Source: Parabacteroides distasonis ATCC 8503
GTDB lineage: Bacteria > Bacteroidota > Bacteroidia > Bacteroidales > Tannerellaceae
DNA length: 64,000 nt
Direction: 5' to 3'
Assembly (NCBI RefSeq): GCF_000012845.1
Contig: NC_009615.1
Span: 4,218,501-4,282,500, forward strand
Part shown: positions 8,695 through 17,969 of the stretch, one piece after another
Position numbering within the stretch: position 1 is the first letter of the stretch
How the letters are laid out: each line of letters starts with the position of its first letter
Translations under genes and position numbers: made by a program
The notes under the pieces: generated by a model
The model's database searches: none
Told to the model about the DNA's origin: nothing
What the model saw: only the letters and a program-made list of their open reading frames with translations

Positions 8695-10311
8695 ATGTTC
8701 AATATGAAAAATATATATATAGTAGTGTTGCTATCTCTTGTGGTATTATTCAATGGCTGCAAGGAGGATTTTTTGGAGACAACTTCCACACAAACGGTGG
8801 ATGAGCAAGCAGTGTTCAATGATACCCAATCGGCTATGTTGGCTGTAAATGGCTTGCATAAATTGATGTGGACGGGTGATCTGTCTAGTTCGGCTTTTTA
8901 TGGCGGTTACGATATGTTGATGATTTGGTATGAGGTGATGGGGGATGATTTGGTATATACGTACAGCAATGCGCAGTTCCAAAAGCAGGCTCAATGGTCG
9001 AGCCATCGGAATGCGACGATCGGTAGCGCGACCCATTTTTATCGCTTGTTGCAATATTTTATCTCTAACAGTAGTATGATTATCGATAATATCGATGCTG
9101 CGGAAGGTTTGGAGAGCGAGAGGAATTATATCAAGGGGCAAGCCCATTTTTACCGGGCTTTCGCCTATTTCACGATGGTACAGATGTATGGCGGCCGTTA
9201 TAAGGCAGAGGGCGATAACACGCAATTGGGTGTGGTAATTCGTAACGATAACTCAACGGAGCCAAGAGCGAGAGCTTCTGTAGAGGAGGTGTATACGCAG
9301 ATCAATGAGGATATCGACTTGGCGATCCAATTATTGGGTGCTACGGAGGAGAAACGGACTAATAAGTCGCATATTGATTTGCACGTGGCTCGCGGTTTGA
9401 AGGCTCGTATCTTATTGACGCAAGGTAAATGGTTGGAAGCGGCTGAAATGGCTAAATTGGTCGTTGATCTATCAGGAGCCAAATTGCAAGATGATACCTA
9501 TACGACATTGAATGATCGTTTTAGCGATCAATCAAATACAGAATGGTTGTGGGGATCGAATCCTTTGTTGCAGCAAGCTCCGAACTTGACTCACTTCCAT
9601 GGATATATGTCGAATGAGATCATTTCGTATAATGGCAATACCCCTCGTGCGATTTATAATAAGTTATACGACAAGATCAGTGATACCGATGTGCGTAAAG
9701 GAATTTGGTTTCCGAGGGCGACCGATCCCAATACTCTTCCGCGACCGATCCGGGCGGAGTGTAACAGTAAAGCGTATGCTAATTATATGGCCAATAAGTT
9801 TATCGTATCGGATCCTACGACGAAAGGTGGCCGGGATGTTCCTTTCATGCGTTTGCCGGAGATGATGTTGATCATGGCGGAGGGATATGCACGTGCTGGG
9901 GAGCCAGGCAAAGCGGCTCAGGCTCTTTATCCGCTGGCAAGTCATCGGGATCCGGAGTATACATTGTCTACGAAAACGGGCGAAAACTTGATAGAAGAGG
10001 TGATGACTCAACGTCGCATAGAGCTTTGGGGGGAAGGTTTCCGTTGGTTCGACTTGAAACGTTTGAATATGGATTTGGACCGTGGACCGGCTCCTCGTCC
10101 TGAGGTTTTCCCGAATGGTTTGATTGAATATTGGAACAAAGACGCAATGCCTAAAGTGGTGGATCCAGAAGCTTCTAATTACAATATGTATGGAGATGGA
10201 ACGGTGACGGGTAACGGGAACAGATATCGTCCGGCCGGACATAGGGATTGGCAATGGGCTATTCCTGATAAGGAGACTCAACTGAATCCGCTTTGCGAAC
10301 CGAATCCATAA
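8695..10311 (+). CDS. SusD/RagB-family nutrient-binding lipoprotein
   Basis: 538 residues, beginning three bases after the SusC-like stop; an ATG at 8704 is an equally good start. The N-terminus has a lipobox (VVLFNGC) followed by KEDFLE, the usual SusD mature start. The body has SusD-type TPR-like features (NYIKGQAHFYRAFAYFTMVQ near residue 145, VARGLKARILLTQGKW near 230) and the C-terminal RRIELWGEGFRWFDLKRL signature. It caps the SusC barrel outside the cell and captures ligand. It is in the same operon as the SusC, M14 peptidase and Ntn hydrolase genes. Confidence 0.95.
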   Translation: MFNMKNIYIVVLLSLVVLFNGCKEDFLETTSTQTVDEQAVFNDTQSAMLAVNGLHKLMWTGDLSSSAFYGGYDMLMIWYEVMGDDLVYTYSNAQFQKQAQWSSHRNATIGSATHFYRLLQYFISNSSMIIDNIDAAEGLESERNYIKGQAHFYRAFAYFTMVQMYGGRYKAEGDNTQLGVVIRNDNSTEPRARASVEEVYTQINEDIDLAIQLLGATEEKRTNKSHIDLHVARGLKARILLTQGKWLEAAEMAKLVVDLSGAKLQDDTYTTLNDRFSDQSNTEWLWGSNPLLQQAPNLTHFHGYMSNEIISYNGNTPRAIYNKLYDKISDTDVRKGIWFPRATDPNTLPRPIRAECNSKAYANYMANKFIVSDPTTKGGRDVPFMRLPEMMLIMAEGYARAGEPGKAAQALYPLASHRDPEYTLSTKTGENLIEEVMTQRRIELWGEGFRWFDLKRLNMDLDRGPAPRPEVFPNGLIEYWNKDAMPKVVDPEASNYNMYGDGTVTGNGNRYRPAGHRDWQWAIPDKETQLNPLCEPNP

Positions 10312-10326
10312 AGTAAATAAATAGTT

Positions 10327-12909
10327 ATGAGAAGATTTTTTTTAATGTGCCTGTTGCCAATCTTCTTGGCGACAGGTGTTTTTGCTCAACCACAAGCGGA
10401 TGAGTATCCGTATGATTTAACGTATTTCTTGCCGGAAGGTTCTCAGGTTTATGACCCTCAGGTTCCTACCCCGGAAAAAATCTTGGGATTCCAGCTTGGA
10501 GAACAACATGCCGGATGGGATCAAGTAGTGGAATATATGAGAACATTGGCGCGATGCAGCGACCGTGTCACGATTAGGGAGACGGGGCGTACCTATCAGC
10601 ACCGTCCTTTTATAGAGGTCGTGTTTACTTCGGCCGAGAACCAAAAGAATATAGATCGACTGAAGGAGGAGCACTTAAAGTTGAGCGACGTGGCGAAATC
10701 GAGAAGCGTAGTGATAGACGACATGCCTGTGATCGTAAGCTTGATTTATAGCATTCATGGAAATGAGGCATCGGGTGTGAACGCTTCGTTGGCTGTTGCC
10801 TATCATTTGGCGGCGGCACAAGGGCCTGAGATCGAGGAATTACTAGACCAAGAGATTGTCGTGATGACTCCCGGAGCCAATCCGGATGGAATCAATCGGT
10901 TTGCGTCGTGGGTGAATTCCTCTAGAAGTTTCACGAATGTTAGCGATATAAAATCACGTGAGTTTACCGAGCCTTGGCCTTCCAGTCGTACGAACCATTA
11001 TTGGATCGATTGTAATCGCGACTTGCTTATGGCACAACATCCCGAGGGGATCAATGGCTTAAATGGATATTTTGAATGGTTGCCCAATGTGGTCGTGGAT
11101 CAACATGAGCAAGGGGCGTTACGTCCTTATTATTTCAGTCCGGGACATCCTAAGCGTACCCATCCGTTTACTCCCCAGCTTAATCAAGACTTGACAGCCG
11201 AGATTTCTTCTTATACGGCAAAGGCACTCGATCGGATTGGGACGACTTATTATTCGAAGGAGGGTTATGATGACTTCTATTACGGAAAAGGGGCTGCTTA
11301 TGGAGATGCGCATGGATCCGTTTGCCTGCTATATGAGCAAGGTTCCACGCGCGGACATTTGCGTAATACCCCGAGCGGGGAATGGACCTTTGGCTGGACG
11401 ATCCGGAATCAGGCATTAGCCTCTTGCGCTACGCTGGAAGCGGCCAAGGCGATGCGTACCCGTTTGCTGGCTTATCAGAAGGAATATTATGAACGTACGG
11501 CTTCTGAGGTGCGGAAGGAGGCGGTACAGGGCTATGTGTTCGATACACGCGGATCTAAGTCTGTCGCTTTTCATTTCTTGGAGAATATGGCCCGTCATCA
11601 TATCGAGGTCTATCAGTTGGCGAAGGACTATCAAGCCGCAGGTAACAAGGAGTTCCAAAAAGGTTCAGCCTATGTCATTCCGGTGGCGCAAAAATACAGT
11701 ACGATGGTTAAGGTGCTTATGGAGGATTGTTTAGAATATACGGATAGTACTTTCTATGATATCTCTACATGGACGTTCCCGCATGCGTTTAACTTGGAGT
11801 GTGCTCCGGTGAAGAGTGTCGCCGGATTGATGGGTGATCGGATTGAGCGAAATGATTTTCCGCAAGGACGGCTCATCGGCGGGGAAAGCCGGGTGGGGTA
11901 TGTGTTTGAGAACCGGGAGTTTTATGCACCTAAGGTAGTCTATGAGTTGCAGCGTAAGGGGATTCGGGTCAGTGCGACCAACCGTCCGTTCCAATTTAAG
12001 AACGAAGAGGGAGAATGGACGATGGGCTATGGTACCTACCAGGTATTGACGCATAATCAGCCGCTTCCTTCGGATGTGCTCTATGCGACATTGGATGAGT
12101 TGGCGAAAAATACGGGAGTGGATATCTATTCGGCCAACACGGGATTGATGGCTGATGTGGATTTTGGCAGCCCGGCTTTTAAACCATTGGAGCAGCCGAA
12201 AGTGGCTATGTTGGTAGGACGTGGCGTAAGTATCCCGGAATCGGGTGAGATTTGGTTCTTGTTGGATAAGCGTTTTCAGATGCGTCCGGTATTGATAGAG
12301 AACCCGTCTTTGACAGGCAAGGACTTGAAGGCTTACAATGTTATCATTTTGGCTAATGGTGTTCCAAATCTAACTAAGGGTACCGAGACAGCCTTGAAGG
12401 AGTGGGTTGCTGCCGGAGGAGTGTTGATCGCTACCGGAAAGGCTAGCGCATGGGCTGGTAAACAAGGGCTTATCTCTTTAAAGACAAAGGAAACATTGCT
12501 TGAAAAGGCGGACAGCTTATCGGTTTATCGTTCTTTTGCGGATAAGGCGGAAGCAAAAGCCGGAAAGTTGATCAAAGGGGTAATTCTGAACTGTCATTTG
12601 GATAAGACGCATCCGCTAGCTTGGGGACTTGATCAAGATGAGATTGCTGTTATAAAAACGAATGATATCATTTTCCAGAAAGATAGGGATCCATATGTTT
12701 CGCCTTTATATTATACCAAGAAGCCTTTGTTGTCGGGATTCTTGTCGGCGGATAATGCGAACCTATTGAGAGAGGAGCCTGCTATAATGGTGAAACCTTA
12801 TAGAAGCGGTAAGGTGATTGTTTTTGCTGATGATATGAATTTCCGTTCTTACTTCTTTGGAACTAGTAAGTTGTTCATGAATGCGTTGTTTTATAACAAA
12901 TGTATGTAG
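10327..12909 (+). CDS. M14-family zinc carboxypeptidase, secreted
   Basis: 860 residues with a signal peptide ending at VFAQ. The catalytic domain shows the M14 zinc ligands His144 and Glu147 in SIHGNEASG and a third His near residue 260 (VVDQHEQGA). Glu337 in LLYEQGSTRG is a plausible catalytic glutamate. The last 300 residues are not peptidase-like; they resemble a glutamine-amidotransferase-like or beta-galactosidase trimerisation-type fold (NVIILANGVPNLTKGTETAL, GVLIATG). M14 enzymes trim C-terminal residues or peptidoglycan and mucin-type peptides. Its place behind SusC/SusD suggests extracellular or periplasmic processing of peptides that the transporter imports. Confidence 0.9.
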   Translation: MRRFFLMCLLPIFLATGVFAQPQADEYPYDLTYFLPEGSQVYDPQVPTPEKILGFQLGEQHAGWDQVVEYMRTLARCSDRVTIRETGRTYQHRPFIEVVFTSAENQKNIDRLKEEHLKLSDVAKSRSVVIDDMPVIVSLIYSIHGNEASGVNASLAVAYHLAAAQGPEIEELLDQEIVVMTPGANPDGINRFASWVNSSRSFTNVSDIKSREFTEPWPSSRTNHYWIDCNRDLLMAQHPEGINGLNGYFEWLPNVVVDQHEQGALRPYYFSPGHPKRTHPFTPQLNQDLTAEISSYTAKALDRIGTTYYSKEGYDDFYYGKGAAYGDAHGSVCLLYEQGSTRGHLRNTPSGEWTFGWTIRNQALASCATLEAAKAMRTRLLAYQKEYYERTASEVRKEAVQGYVFDTRGSKSVAFHFLENMARHHIEVYQLAKDYQAAGNKEFQKGSAYVIPVAQKYSTMVKVLMEDCLEYTDSTFYDISTWTFPHAFNLECAPVKSVAGLMGDRIERNDFPQGRLIGGESRVGYVFENREFYAPKVVYELQRKGIRVSATNRPFQFKNEEGEWTMGYGTYQVLTHNQPLPSDVLYATLDELAKNTGVDIYSANTGLMADVDFGSPAFKPLEQPKVAMLVGRGVSIPESGEIWFLLDKRFQMRPVLIENPSLTGKDLKAYNVIILANGVPNLTKGTETALKEWVAAGGVLIATGKASAWAGKQGLISLKTKETLLEKADSLSVYRSFADKAEAKAGKLIKGVILNCHLDKTHPLAWGLDQDEIAVIKTNDIIFQKDRDPYVSPLYYTKKPLLSGFLSADNANLLREEPAIMVKPYRSGKVIVFADDMNFRSYFFGTSKLFMNALFYNKCM

Positions 12910-12916
12910 TTGTCGG

Positions 12917-13645
12917 ATGAGTACGCAACGAAATATATTGTGTCTCATGGCTCTTGTTTTATCAGGAGCCATGGAATTTGCCAATGCTTGCACGTCGGCT
13001 ATCATTTCTGGCAAGGTAACACCTGACGGACGTCCGATTATGTGGAAAAATCGCGATGCGGAAAACTTGAAGAATTGTGTGCGGTCCCATTTATCTCGCT
13101 CATTCCATAATCCTTTGATGGGTATCGACTTGAAAGATGGAAAACATAATAAGCCAGAGACTTCCGGTTGGTTTGCGGAGCAGGATTTTATCGCTCGTAG
13201 AAGTACCTCTTGCGCTGTGGCTATTCAAGGTGTACGGCCGGACGAGGATGCTTCGTTCACTACGATGTGGACGGTTATCGGTTACCCACCGGTTACTCCT
13301 GCGGTTCCGGCTTGGTTGAAAGGCGCCGATAAGAAGTTGCCCAAGGCGTTAACTGTCGATCAAAATAAACATGCTCCGTTATGTGACGCGTCGAACATGC
13401 TTCGGGATAAGATTTACAGTTATCATCGGGGGACGAATACGGAAAGTTATTTCCATTGGGAATTACTTTTCAATCTAAGCGGCAATGGGTATATGCAGCA
13501 AACCGAGCGATTGGAGGAGGAGTTATTCGAACGTTTTTATTCCTCCATCGAAACGTGGCGATCAAGGTCGGTAATTCCCGAGGAATTAGTTTTCAATTTG
13601 TATGATGATTGTGATGCATTCCTTGATGAGAAGACACTGAGGTGA
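12917..13645 (+). CDS. C45/acyltransferase-like Ntn hydrolase with apparent internal deletion
   Basis: The start at 12917 follows the M14 stop by 7 bp and gives a signal peptide ending in NA before Cys, so cleavage would expose the nucleophile Cys of CTSAIISGKVTPDGRPIMWK. That motif is typical of N-terminal nucleophile amide hydrolases and acyltransferases of the C45/penicillin-acyltransferase group. These are usually 350-400 residues. Here, about 20 residues after WKNRD, the chain jumps to text typical of the C-terminal third (LSRSFHNPLMGIDLKDGKHN, RRSTSCAVAIQGV). About 150-200 core residues therefore seem to be missing in frame. The product may fold poorly or be inactive. Confidence 0.72.
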   Translation: MSTQRNILCLMALVLSGAMEFANACTSAIISGKVTPDGRPIMWKNRDAENLKNCVRSHLSRSFHNPLMGIDLKDGKHNKPETSGWFAEQDFIARRSTSCAVAIQGVRPDEDASFTTMWTVIGYPPVTPAVPAWLKGADKKLPKALTVDQNKHAPLCDASNMLRDKIYSYHRGTNTESYFHWELLFNLSGNGYMQQTERLEEELFERFYSSIETWRSRSVIPEELVFNLYDDCDAFLDEKTLR

Positions 13646-13667
13646 GTATCCAAAATATTCCTTTTCG

Positions 13668-16031
13668 CTATTCGCTCTGTAAGGCATTTACGGGATTACG
13701 GGATGCCGCCTTATAACTATGCCTGCTTACGGTCAGTAGCGTAACCATCAATACGATACCGCCGGACAGCAGGCATGTTCCTATGGATATGTCCACCCGA
13801 TATACGAAATTCTCCAGCCAGCAACTCAGCGAATACCACGTGATAGGAACGGCAATCGCGAAAGCGATCCCTACCCAGCCGATAAACCGACGATTTAATA
13901 GATACAAGATCTCCCCGGCCGTAGCCCCGTTTACCTTACGGATACCGATTTCTTTCGTACGCTGCTGGATGGCATAGAGAGCCATGCCGAATAATCCGAA
14001 GGCGGTTAGCAGGAGGCTGATGATCGAGTACATGATGAGCAAATGTGCCAGTTCGATCGTTTTTCGGTTAGATAACATAAATTCCTCGTATATATCTTGG
14101 TATTCGAAAGGTACGTTGGGATTGATCTTTTCCCATGTTTGTTGCAGTAAAGCTAGAGCCTCGGCTCTGTGCTCTTTTTTCAGTCGGACTTGGACGAGGT
14201 TATAGGGGGGAGTATGCGTTAGGTAGGTCAAGCTAGGGTAAACCTCTTGTCGTAAGGTTCCTGTATATAGATTCTCCACGATCCCTGCTATAATCGCTAT
14301 CGGTTCTCCCTCCTTTTCCATCTTCCCGAATTCAGTGTCGTAAAGGCGGACAGGCTTACCCACGGGATTCTCGCCTTTGGGCACGAGCAAACGTGCGTAT
14401 TGTTCGTTAATATAGACGGGTGTGCTGTATTGTTTTAGAGCCTCTCGCTCTGAGAGCCCTTGAAGAATGTTTATCTTCATAACCTTTAGGAAAGTACTAT
14501 CACCTTCGTATTGGCCTAGCGTATAATTTAGTTCGTTTCCGTTTTCGTCTTTCAAGACCATTGTCCGCAAGTTGAACTGTATGATCCCGCTTCTCGAAAG
14601 GCACATCTCTTCTATGGAAGGATAACGCCGGATCTCTTCAGAGAAGGTCTGTATATGATTCCCACTCCAGTCGGCTATTTCGATGAGGTCCCGGTAACGT
14701 TCACCGTTTGTCTGAGTGAGCGTTAGTTGCTGCCGTACGGTTAGCGTGGCGAATACCAGAGCTATTGAGATGGCGAATTGTAAGATGGAGAGCCCGCTTA
14801 TGATTGTCCGCTTCCGGGTACCGGTGGTGAATGATTTATACTCGGAATGGGAAAGGGAGTTGATCTTATGGCTCATATATAATGAGGGGATAATGGATAG
14901 AGCTAGGATGAGTGCCACGATCACAGGTAAGACCTGTCCACTAAAGAAAAATCCCAAGGAGATACGTCCGGAAACGATCCGGTTGAAAGCCGGCAGGAAA
15001 TCTAGTGTAAGTAACAAGGATAAAAAGAAAGCGATCAGCACGGTAAGGAAAGTATCCAAGAATAGCTGGCGATGGATTTGCCCAGCCGATGCTCCCATCA
15101 CCTTCTGGGTGTAGATCATCCTTACCTGTTGCAAAATGCGGGAGAAACTTAGGTTGGCATAATTGAAACAGGCGATCACGAGGATTAGGATGGCTGAGAA
15201 CAAACCAACGTACAGTAAGTCTTTCTGGTTTCGGTGGATATAGGGGATGTATTCTTGTGTATAGGTTTGCTCTTGGAAATAACTCTCTTGGAGGGTATAG
15301 AAATAATACTGTCCGGTTCCGTTGAAAGTAGGTACCTTATCATCCTTTAGTTTTTGAGTGAACGTATCAATGTTGAAGAGATCGTTTACCAGTAATAAGG
15401 TAGGGCCGCCATTGAATTGGGAGGTAGTACCTGCCAATGCGTTGAACTTCAAGAATGATTGAGGGTACTCTTTGATAACGGCGGCGACCTCGTAGGTAAT
15501 CGTCTCGTTCTCATAAGCGTACTTTGCCGAAAAGGTTTTACCGATAGGATCCTCGTTCCCGAAGAATATCTTCGCTTGGTATTCGGTCAACGCAATTGCG
15601 TTTGGTTGGGTTAATGCCTTGTTTATATTTCCTGCCATTACCTTGTAAGGGAAAAAGCGAGGAAAGGAGGGATCAGCTCTGACGATCGAGATTGGGTCGA
15701 AGCGCTTTTCTCCTATCGTGATGGAGGCGGCATTGTCTATGTTCAGTCGTAAATAATCCTCAACTTCAGGGTATTGGTCTTTTAGCTGCACAGGGATCTT
15801 CCCTTTAATAAAAGATACTTTCTCTCCGGAGGTCAAGGGAGAGTCTTGTGCCATATAGATGATATGCGACTTATTGGGATTATGGGCTTCTATCCTAGAT
15901 TCATAAATGACGTATGAGATCAGTAGGTTGGTACAAGTGATGCCTGCCGCCAGACTCAATAAGGAAATGACGGCGAACGTCTTGTTTCGCCACCAGCTAC
16001 GGAATATAAGTTTTAGAGATATGGATTCCAT
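13668..16031 (-). CDS. FtsX/MacB-type ABC transporter permease
   Basis: The start was set at 16031 (MESISLKLIFRSWWRNKTFA); the longer frame lacks membrane character. About 787 residues. The first helix is near residues 17-40, followed by a MacB-type periplasmic domain. Helix groups follow near 280-370 and at the C-terminus, with the FtsX signature in the last helices (EIGIRKVNGATAGEILYLLN). Proteins of this size with two FtsX-like halves occur in Bacteroidales without an adjacent ATPase and probably export or act in envelope stress. It is divergent from a response regulator/kinase pair that probably controls it. It is a paralogue of the gene at 31458-33845. Confidence 0.9.
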   Translation of the reverse strand: MESISLKLIFRSWWRNKTFAVISLLSLAAGITCTNLLISYVIYESRIEAHNPNKSHIIYMAQDSPLTSGEKVSFIKGKIPVQLKDQYPEVEDYLRLNIDNAASITIGEKRFDPISIVRADPSFPRFFPYKVMAGNINKALTQPNAIALTEYQAKIFFGNEDPIGKTFSAKYAYENETITYEVAAVIKEYPQSFLKFNALAGTTSQFNGGPTLLLVNDLFNIDTFTQKLKDDKVPTFNGTGQYYFYTLQESYFQEQTYTQEYIPYIHRNQKDLLYVGLFSAILILVIACFNYANLSFSRILQQVRMIYTQKVMGASAGQIHRQLFLDTFLTVLIAFFLSLLLTLDFLPAFNRIVSGRISLGFFFSGQVLPVIVALILALSIIPSLYMSHKINSLSHSEYKSFTTGTRKRTIISGLSILQFAISIALVFATLTVRQQLTLTQTNGERYRDLIEIADWSGNHIQTFSEEIRRYPSIEEMCLSRSGIIQFNLRTMVLKDENGNELNYTLGQYEGDSTFLKVMKINILQGLSEREALKQYSTPVYINEQYARLLVPKGENPVGKPVRLYDTEFGKMEKEGEPIAIIAGIVENLYTGTLRQEVYPSLTYLTHTPPYNLVQVRLKKEHRAEALALLQQTWEKINPNVPFEYQDIYEEFMLSNRKTIELAHLLIMYSIISLLLTAFGLFGMALYAIQQRTKEIGIRKVNGATAGEILYLLNRRFIGWVGIAFAIAVPITWYSLSCWLENFVYRVDISIGTCLLSGGIVLMVTLLTVSRHSYKAASRNPVNALQSE

Positions 16032-16119
16032 GGTTTTATCTGTTTGTTGGTTCAAAGCTATCCGGTTGCGTGGAATATGGCAAATAAAATCGGAGGAAAC
16101 GTTCGTAAAGGACTGGATT

Positions 16120-16136
16120 TGTCTAAATATTGGACA
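16120..16136. promoter_or_regulatory. Imperfect palindrome, possible regulator site
   Basis: TGTCTAAATATTGGACA has matching TGTCyAA / TTrGACA arms and lies between the divergent permease and response-regulator genes, 22 bp before the regulator's -7 box. It could be the binding site of the neighbouring Fis-type regulator. There is only one copy, so support is weak. Confidence 0.3.
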
Positions 16137-16158
16137 CTGAGAGCCGGGAAAAGATCGT

Positions 16159-16166
16159 ATCTTTGC
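16159..16166 (+). promoter_or_regulatory. Bacteroidetes -7 box before response regulator
   Basis: TATCTTTG fits the TAnnTTTG -7 consensus, followed by G and C as in strong promoters. It lies 23 bp before the ATG at 16189, which also has a purine-rich GAGGAGG stretch just upstream. No clear TTG lies at the -33 distance. Confidence 0.6.
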
Positions 16167-16188
16167 GTGCGAAAAAAGAGGAGGCTTC

Positions 16189-16965
16189 ATGCGTAACGCG
16201 AAGATTATAGTCGTAGATGACAATGAGGCGGTATTGAGAAGTCTGCGGACGATCCTGTCCCATGAGTTTAAGACGATCGTTACCGTATCATCTCCTGTTC
16301 TATTGCCTGCCCTTTTACGGAATGGAGATGTAGATATGGTTTTACTGGATATGAACTTCGGCGCTGGAAAGCAAAGCGGTGGGGAAGGGCTTTTCTGGTT
16401 GGATCGTATTTTGGAGCTTAAGAATCCTCCGGCCGTTATCTTGATAACCGCTTTTGGGGATATCGAGTTGGCTGTATCTTCCCTTAAAAGGGGAGCCTCG
16501 GACTTTATCGTGAAACCTTGGGATAACGAGAAACTTATTCAAACCCTTGTCCATGTGTGGGAACACCGTATGGAATCAAATACAGATAAGGCTTCATCTG
16601 TGGCCGAATCTCTTATTAATGCATTGCTAAAGAAATATACGGAGGCTTATGCGAAACCATTGCCTCGTCTGACAGCGGAGGCGGTCGATAAGTTATCCGA
16701 TATGGCCGGGCGGGGTGATTTGGCCTTGTTGCAGCAAATCGTCGAACGTACGGTCTTACTTGTGGATAAATGCCGTTTGGATGCCGATGATTTCTATGTG
16801 GAGGAGCTTTCGGAAGTCTCCCATCCTTGTACGTTGGAGGATATGGAACGGCAGTTTATCGCCGAGGTATTGAAAGAAAAGAAAGGGAACCTGACGCTTG
16901 CGGCTCAACAATTGGATATTAGCCGCCAGACCCTTTATAATAAGATGCGGAAATACGGATTGTAG
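16189..16965 (+). CDS. NtrC-like response regulator lacking the AAA+ ATPase core
   Basis: 258 residues. The receiver domain is at 1-125 with the acidic pocket VVDDNE and phospho-acceptor Asp54 (VLLDMNF). The C-terminal Fis-type helix-turn-helix is at about 225-258 (GNLTLAAQQLDISRQTLYNK). Between them, residues of about 145-200 align with the small lid subdomain of an NtrC ATPase domain: PLPRLTAEAVDKLSDMAGRG sits where the paralogue at 35625 has its WPGNVREL segment. The Walker A, GAFTGA and Walker B parts are absent. It should bind DNA and respond to phosphorylation but cannot open sigma-54 promoters. Its kinase is 18 bp downstream. Confidence 0.92.
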   Translation: MRNAKIIVVDDNEAVLRSLRTILSHEFKTIVTVSSPVLLPALLRNGDVDMVLLDMNFGAGKQSGGEGLFWLDRILELKNPPAVILITAFGDIELAVSSLKRGASDFIVKPWDNEKLIQTLVHVWEHRMESNTDKASSVAESLINALLKKYTEAYAKPLPRLTAEAVDKLSDMAGRGDLALLQQIVERTVLLVDKCRLDADDFYVEELSEVSHPCTLEDMERQFIAEVLKEKKGNLTLAAQQLDISRQTLYNKMRKYGL

Positions 16966-16983
16966 ATTATAAGGAGAGTAGCT

Positions 16984-17961
16984 ATGGTTAACCGGAGTTT
17001 ATACTTGAAGATTATAGGAATCGTCTCCTTGATCGTGTTTCTCGCGTTACTTGGGTCCGTATTGTTGATAACCGGTACCTCTTACTTCTTATCCTTTGTA
17101 TGTCTGTGTATTATCCTGTTGATAACTCTGTTACTAATCCGGTGGATGAACGGTATAAACCGTAAGATAGCTACCTTCTTTGAGTCGGTTCGTAATGGGG
17201 ATACAGCTTTGCGGTACCCAAATAAAACGAATGATCCTTTTGTAAAGGATTTGTATACGGAAATGAACCGGATTATCCTCCTATTCAGTCAAAACCAGAG
17301 TGAGATGGAAGAGAAGCGTTTATATTACGAGAGTATCTTGCGGGTACTGACGCATGAGATTCGTAATTCGATTACGCCAATCCGTTCCTTGTCTGCTGAC
17401 CTATTGAAATATTCCGATACATATACTCCGAAGCAATTACGGGAAGGTTTGGAGGTTATTCATGGGCAAGCGCAAAATTTATCCGCCTTCTTGGATTCCT
17501 ACCATCGTCTGACGCATCTCCCGGAGCCGGAAAGAACCGAGGTGCCTATAACCTCTTTATTTCAGAAGATGGAACGGTTGTTGTGTGCCGAGCCGGGTAG
17601 CGACCGTATCCGTTTCTCCTCTGCGGAAGCTTTAACGGTACGTGTGGATCAAAACTTGATCGTGTTGGCTCTGATTAATTTGATCCGTAACGCATTACAG
17701 GCGATAGAGGGGCAAGCGGATGGTATCGTCTCCGTAGAAGCCTTGAAGACAGATGGTAGGGTATATATAACTATAACAGACAATGGCCCCGGTATTTCTC
17801 CTGAACTATTGTCTGCTATCTTTACGCCTTTCTTCTCTACGAAGTCCGGTGGTAGCGGCATCGGCCTCAGTATCTCCCACCGCATAATGCGCTTGCATGG
17901 CGGCGATTTAACCGTTGATTCCTTACCCGGTGTCCGTACCGAGTTTCGTATGAAGCTGTAA
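16984..17961 (+). CDS. Sensor histidine kinase, partner of the upstream regulator
   Basis: 325 residues. Two adjacent membrane helices at about 9-29 and 33-53 leave almost no periplasmic loop, so the signal is probably sensed in the membrane or cytoplasm. A HAMP-like linker is followed by His124 in RVLTHEIRNSITPIRSL and an ATPase domain with the N box NLIRNALQAIEG and G boxes DNGPGISPELLSAIFTPFF and GGSGIGLS. It is a paralogue of the kinase at 36986-37993. In both sets regulator and kinase are adjacent and a large FtsX permease lies nearby. Confidence 0.94.
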   Translation: MVNRSLYLKIIGIVSLIVFLALLGSVLLITGTSYFLSFVCLCIILLITLLLIRWMNGINRKIATFFESVRNGDTALRYPNKTNDPFVKDLYTEMNRIILLFSQNQSEMEEKRLYYESILRVLTHEIRNSITPIRSLSADLLKYSDTYTPKQLREGLEVIHGQAQNLSAFLDSYHRLTHLPEPERTEVPITSLFQKMERLLCAEPGSDRIRFSSAEALTVRVDQNLIVLALINLIRNALQAIEGQADGIVSVEALKTDGRVYITITDNGPGISPELLSAIFTPFFSTKSGGSGIGLSISHRIMRLHGGDLTVDSLPGVRTEFRMKL

Positions 17962-17969
17962 TTGTCTGA

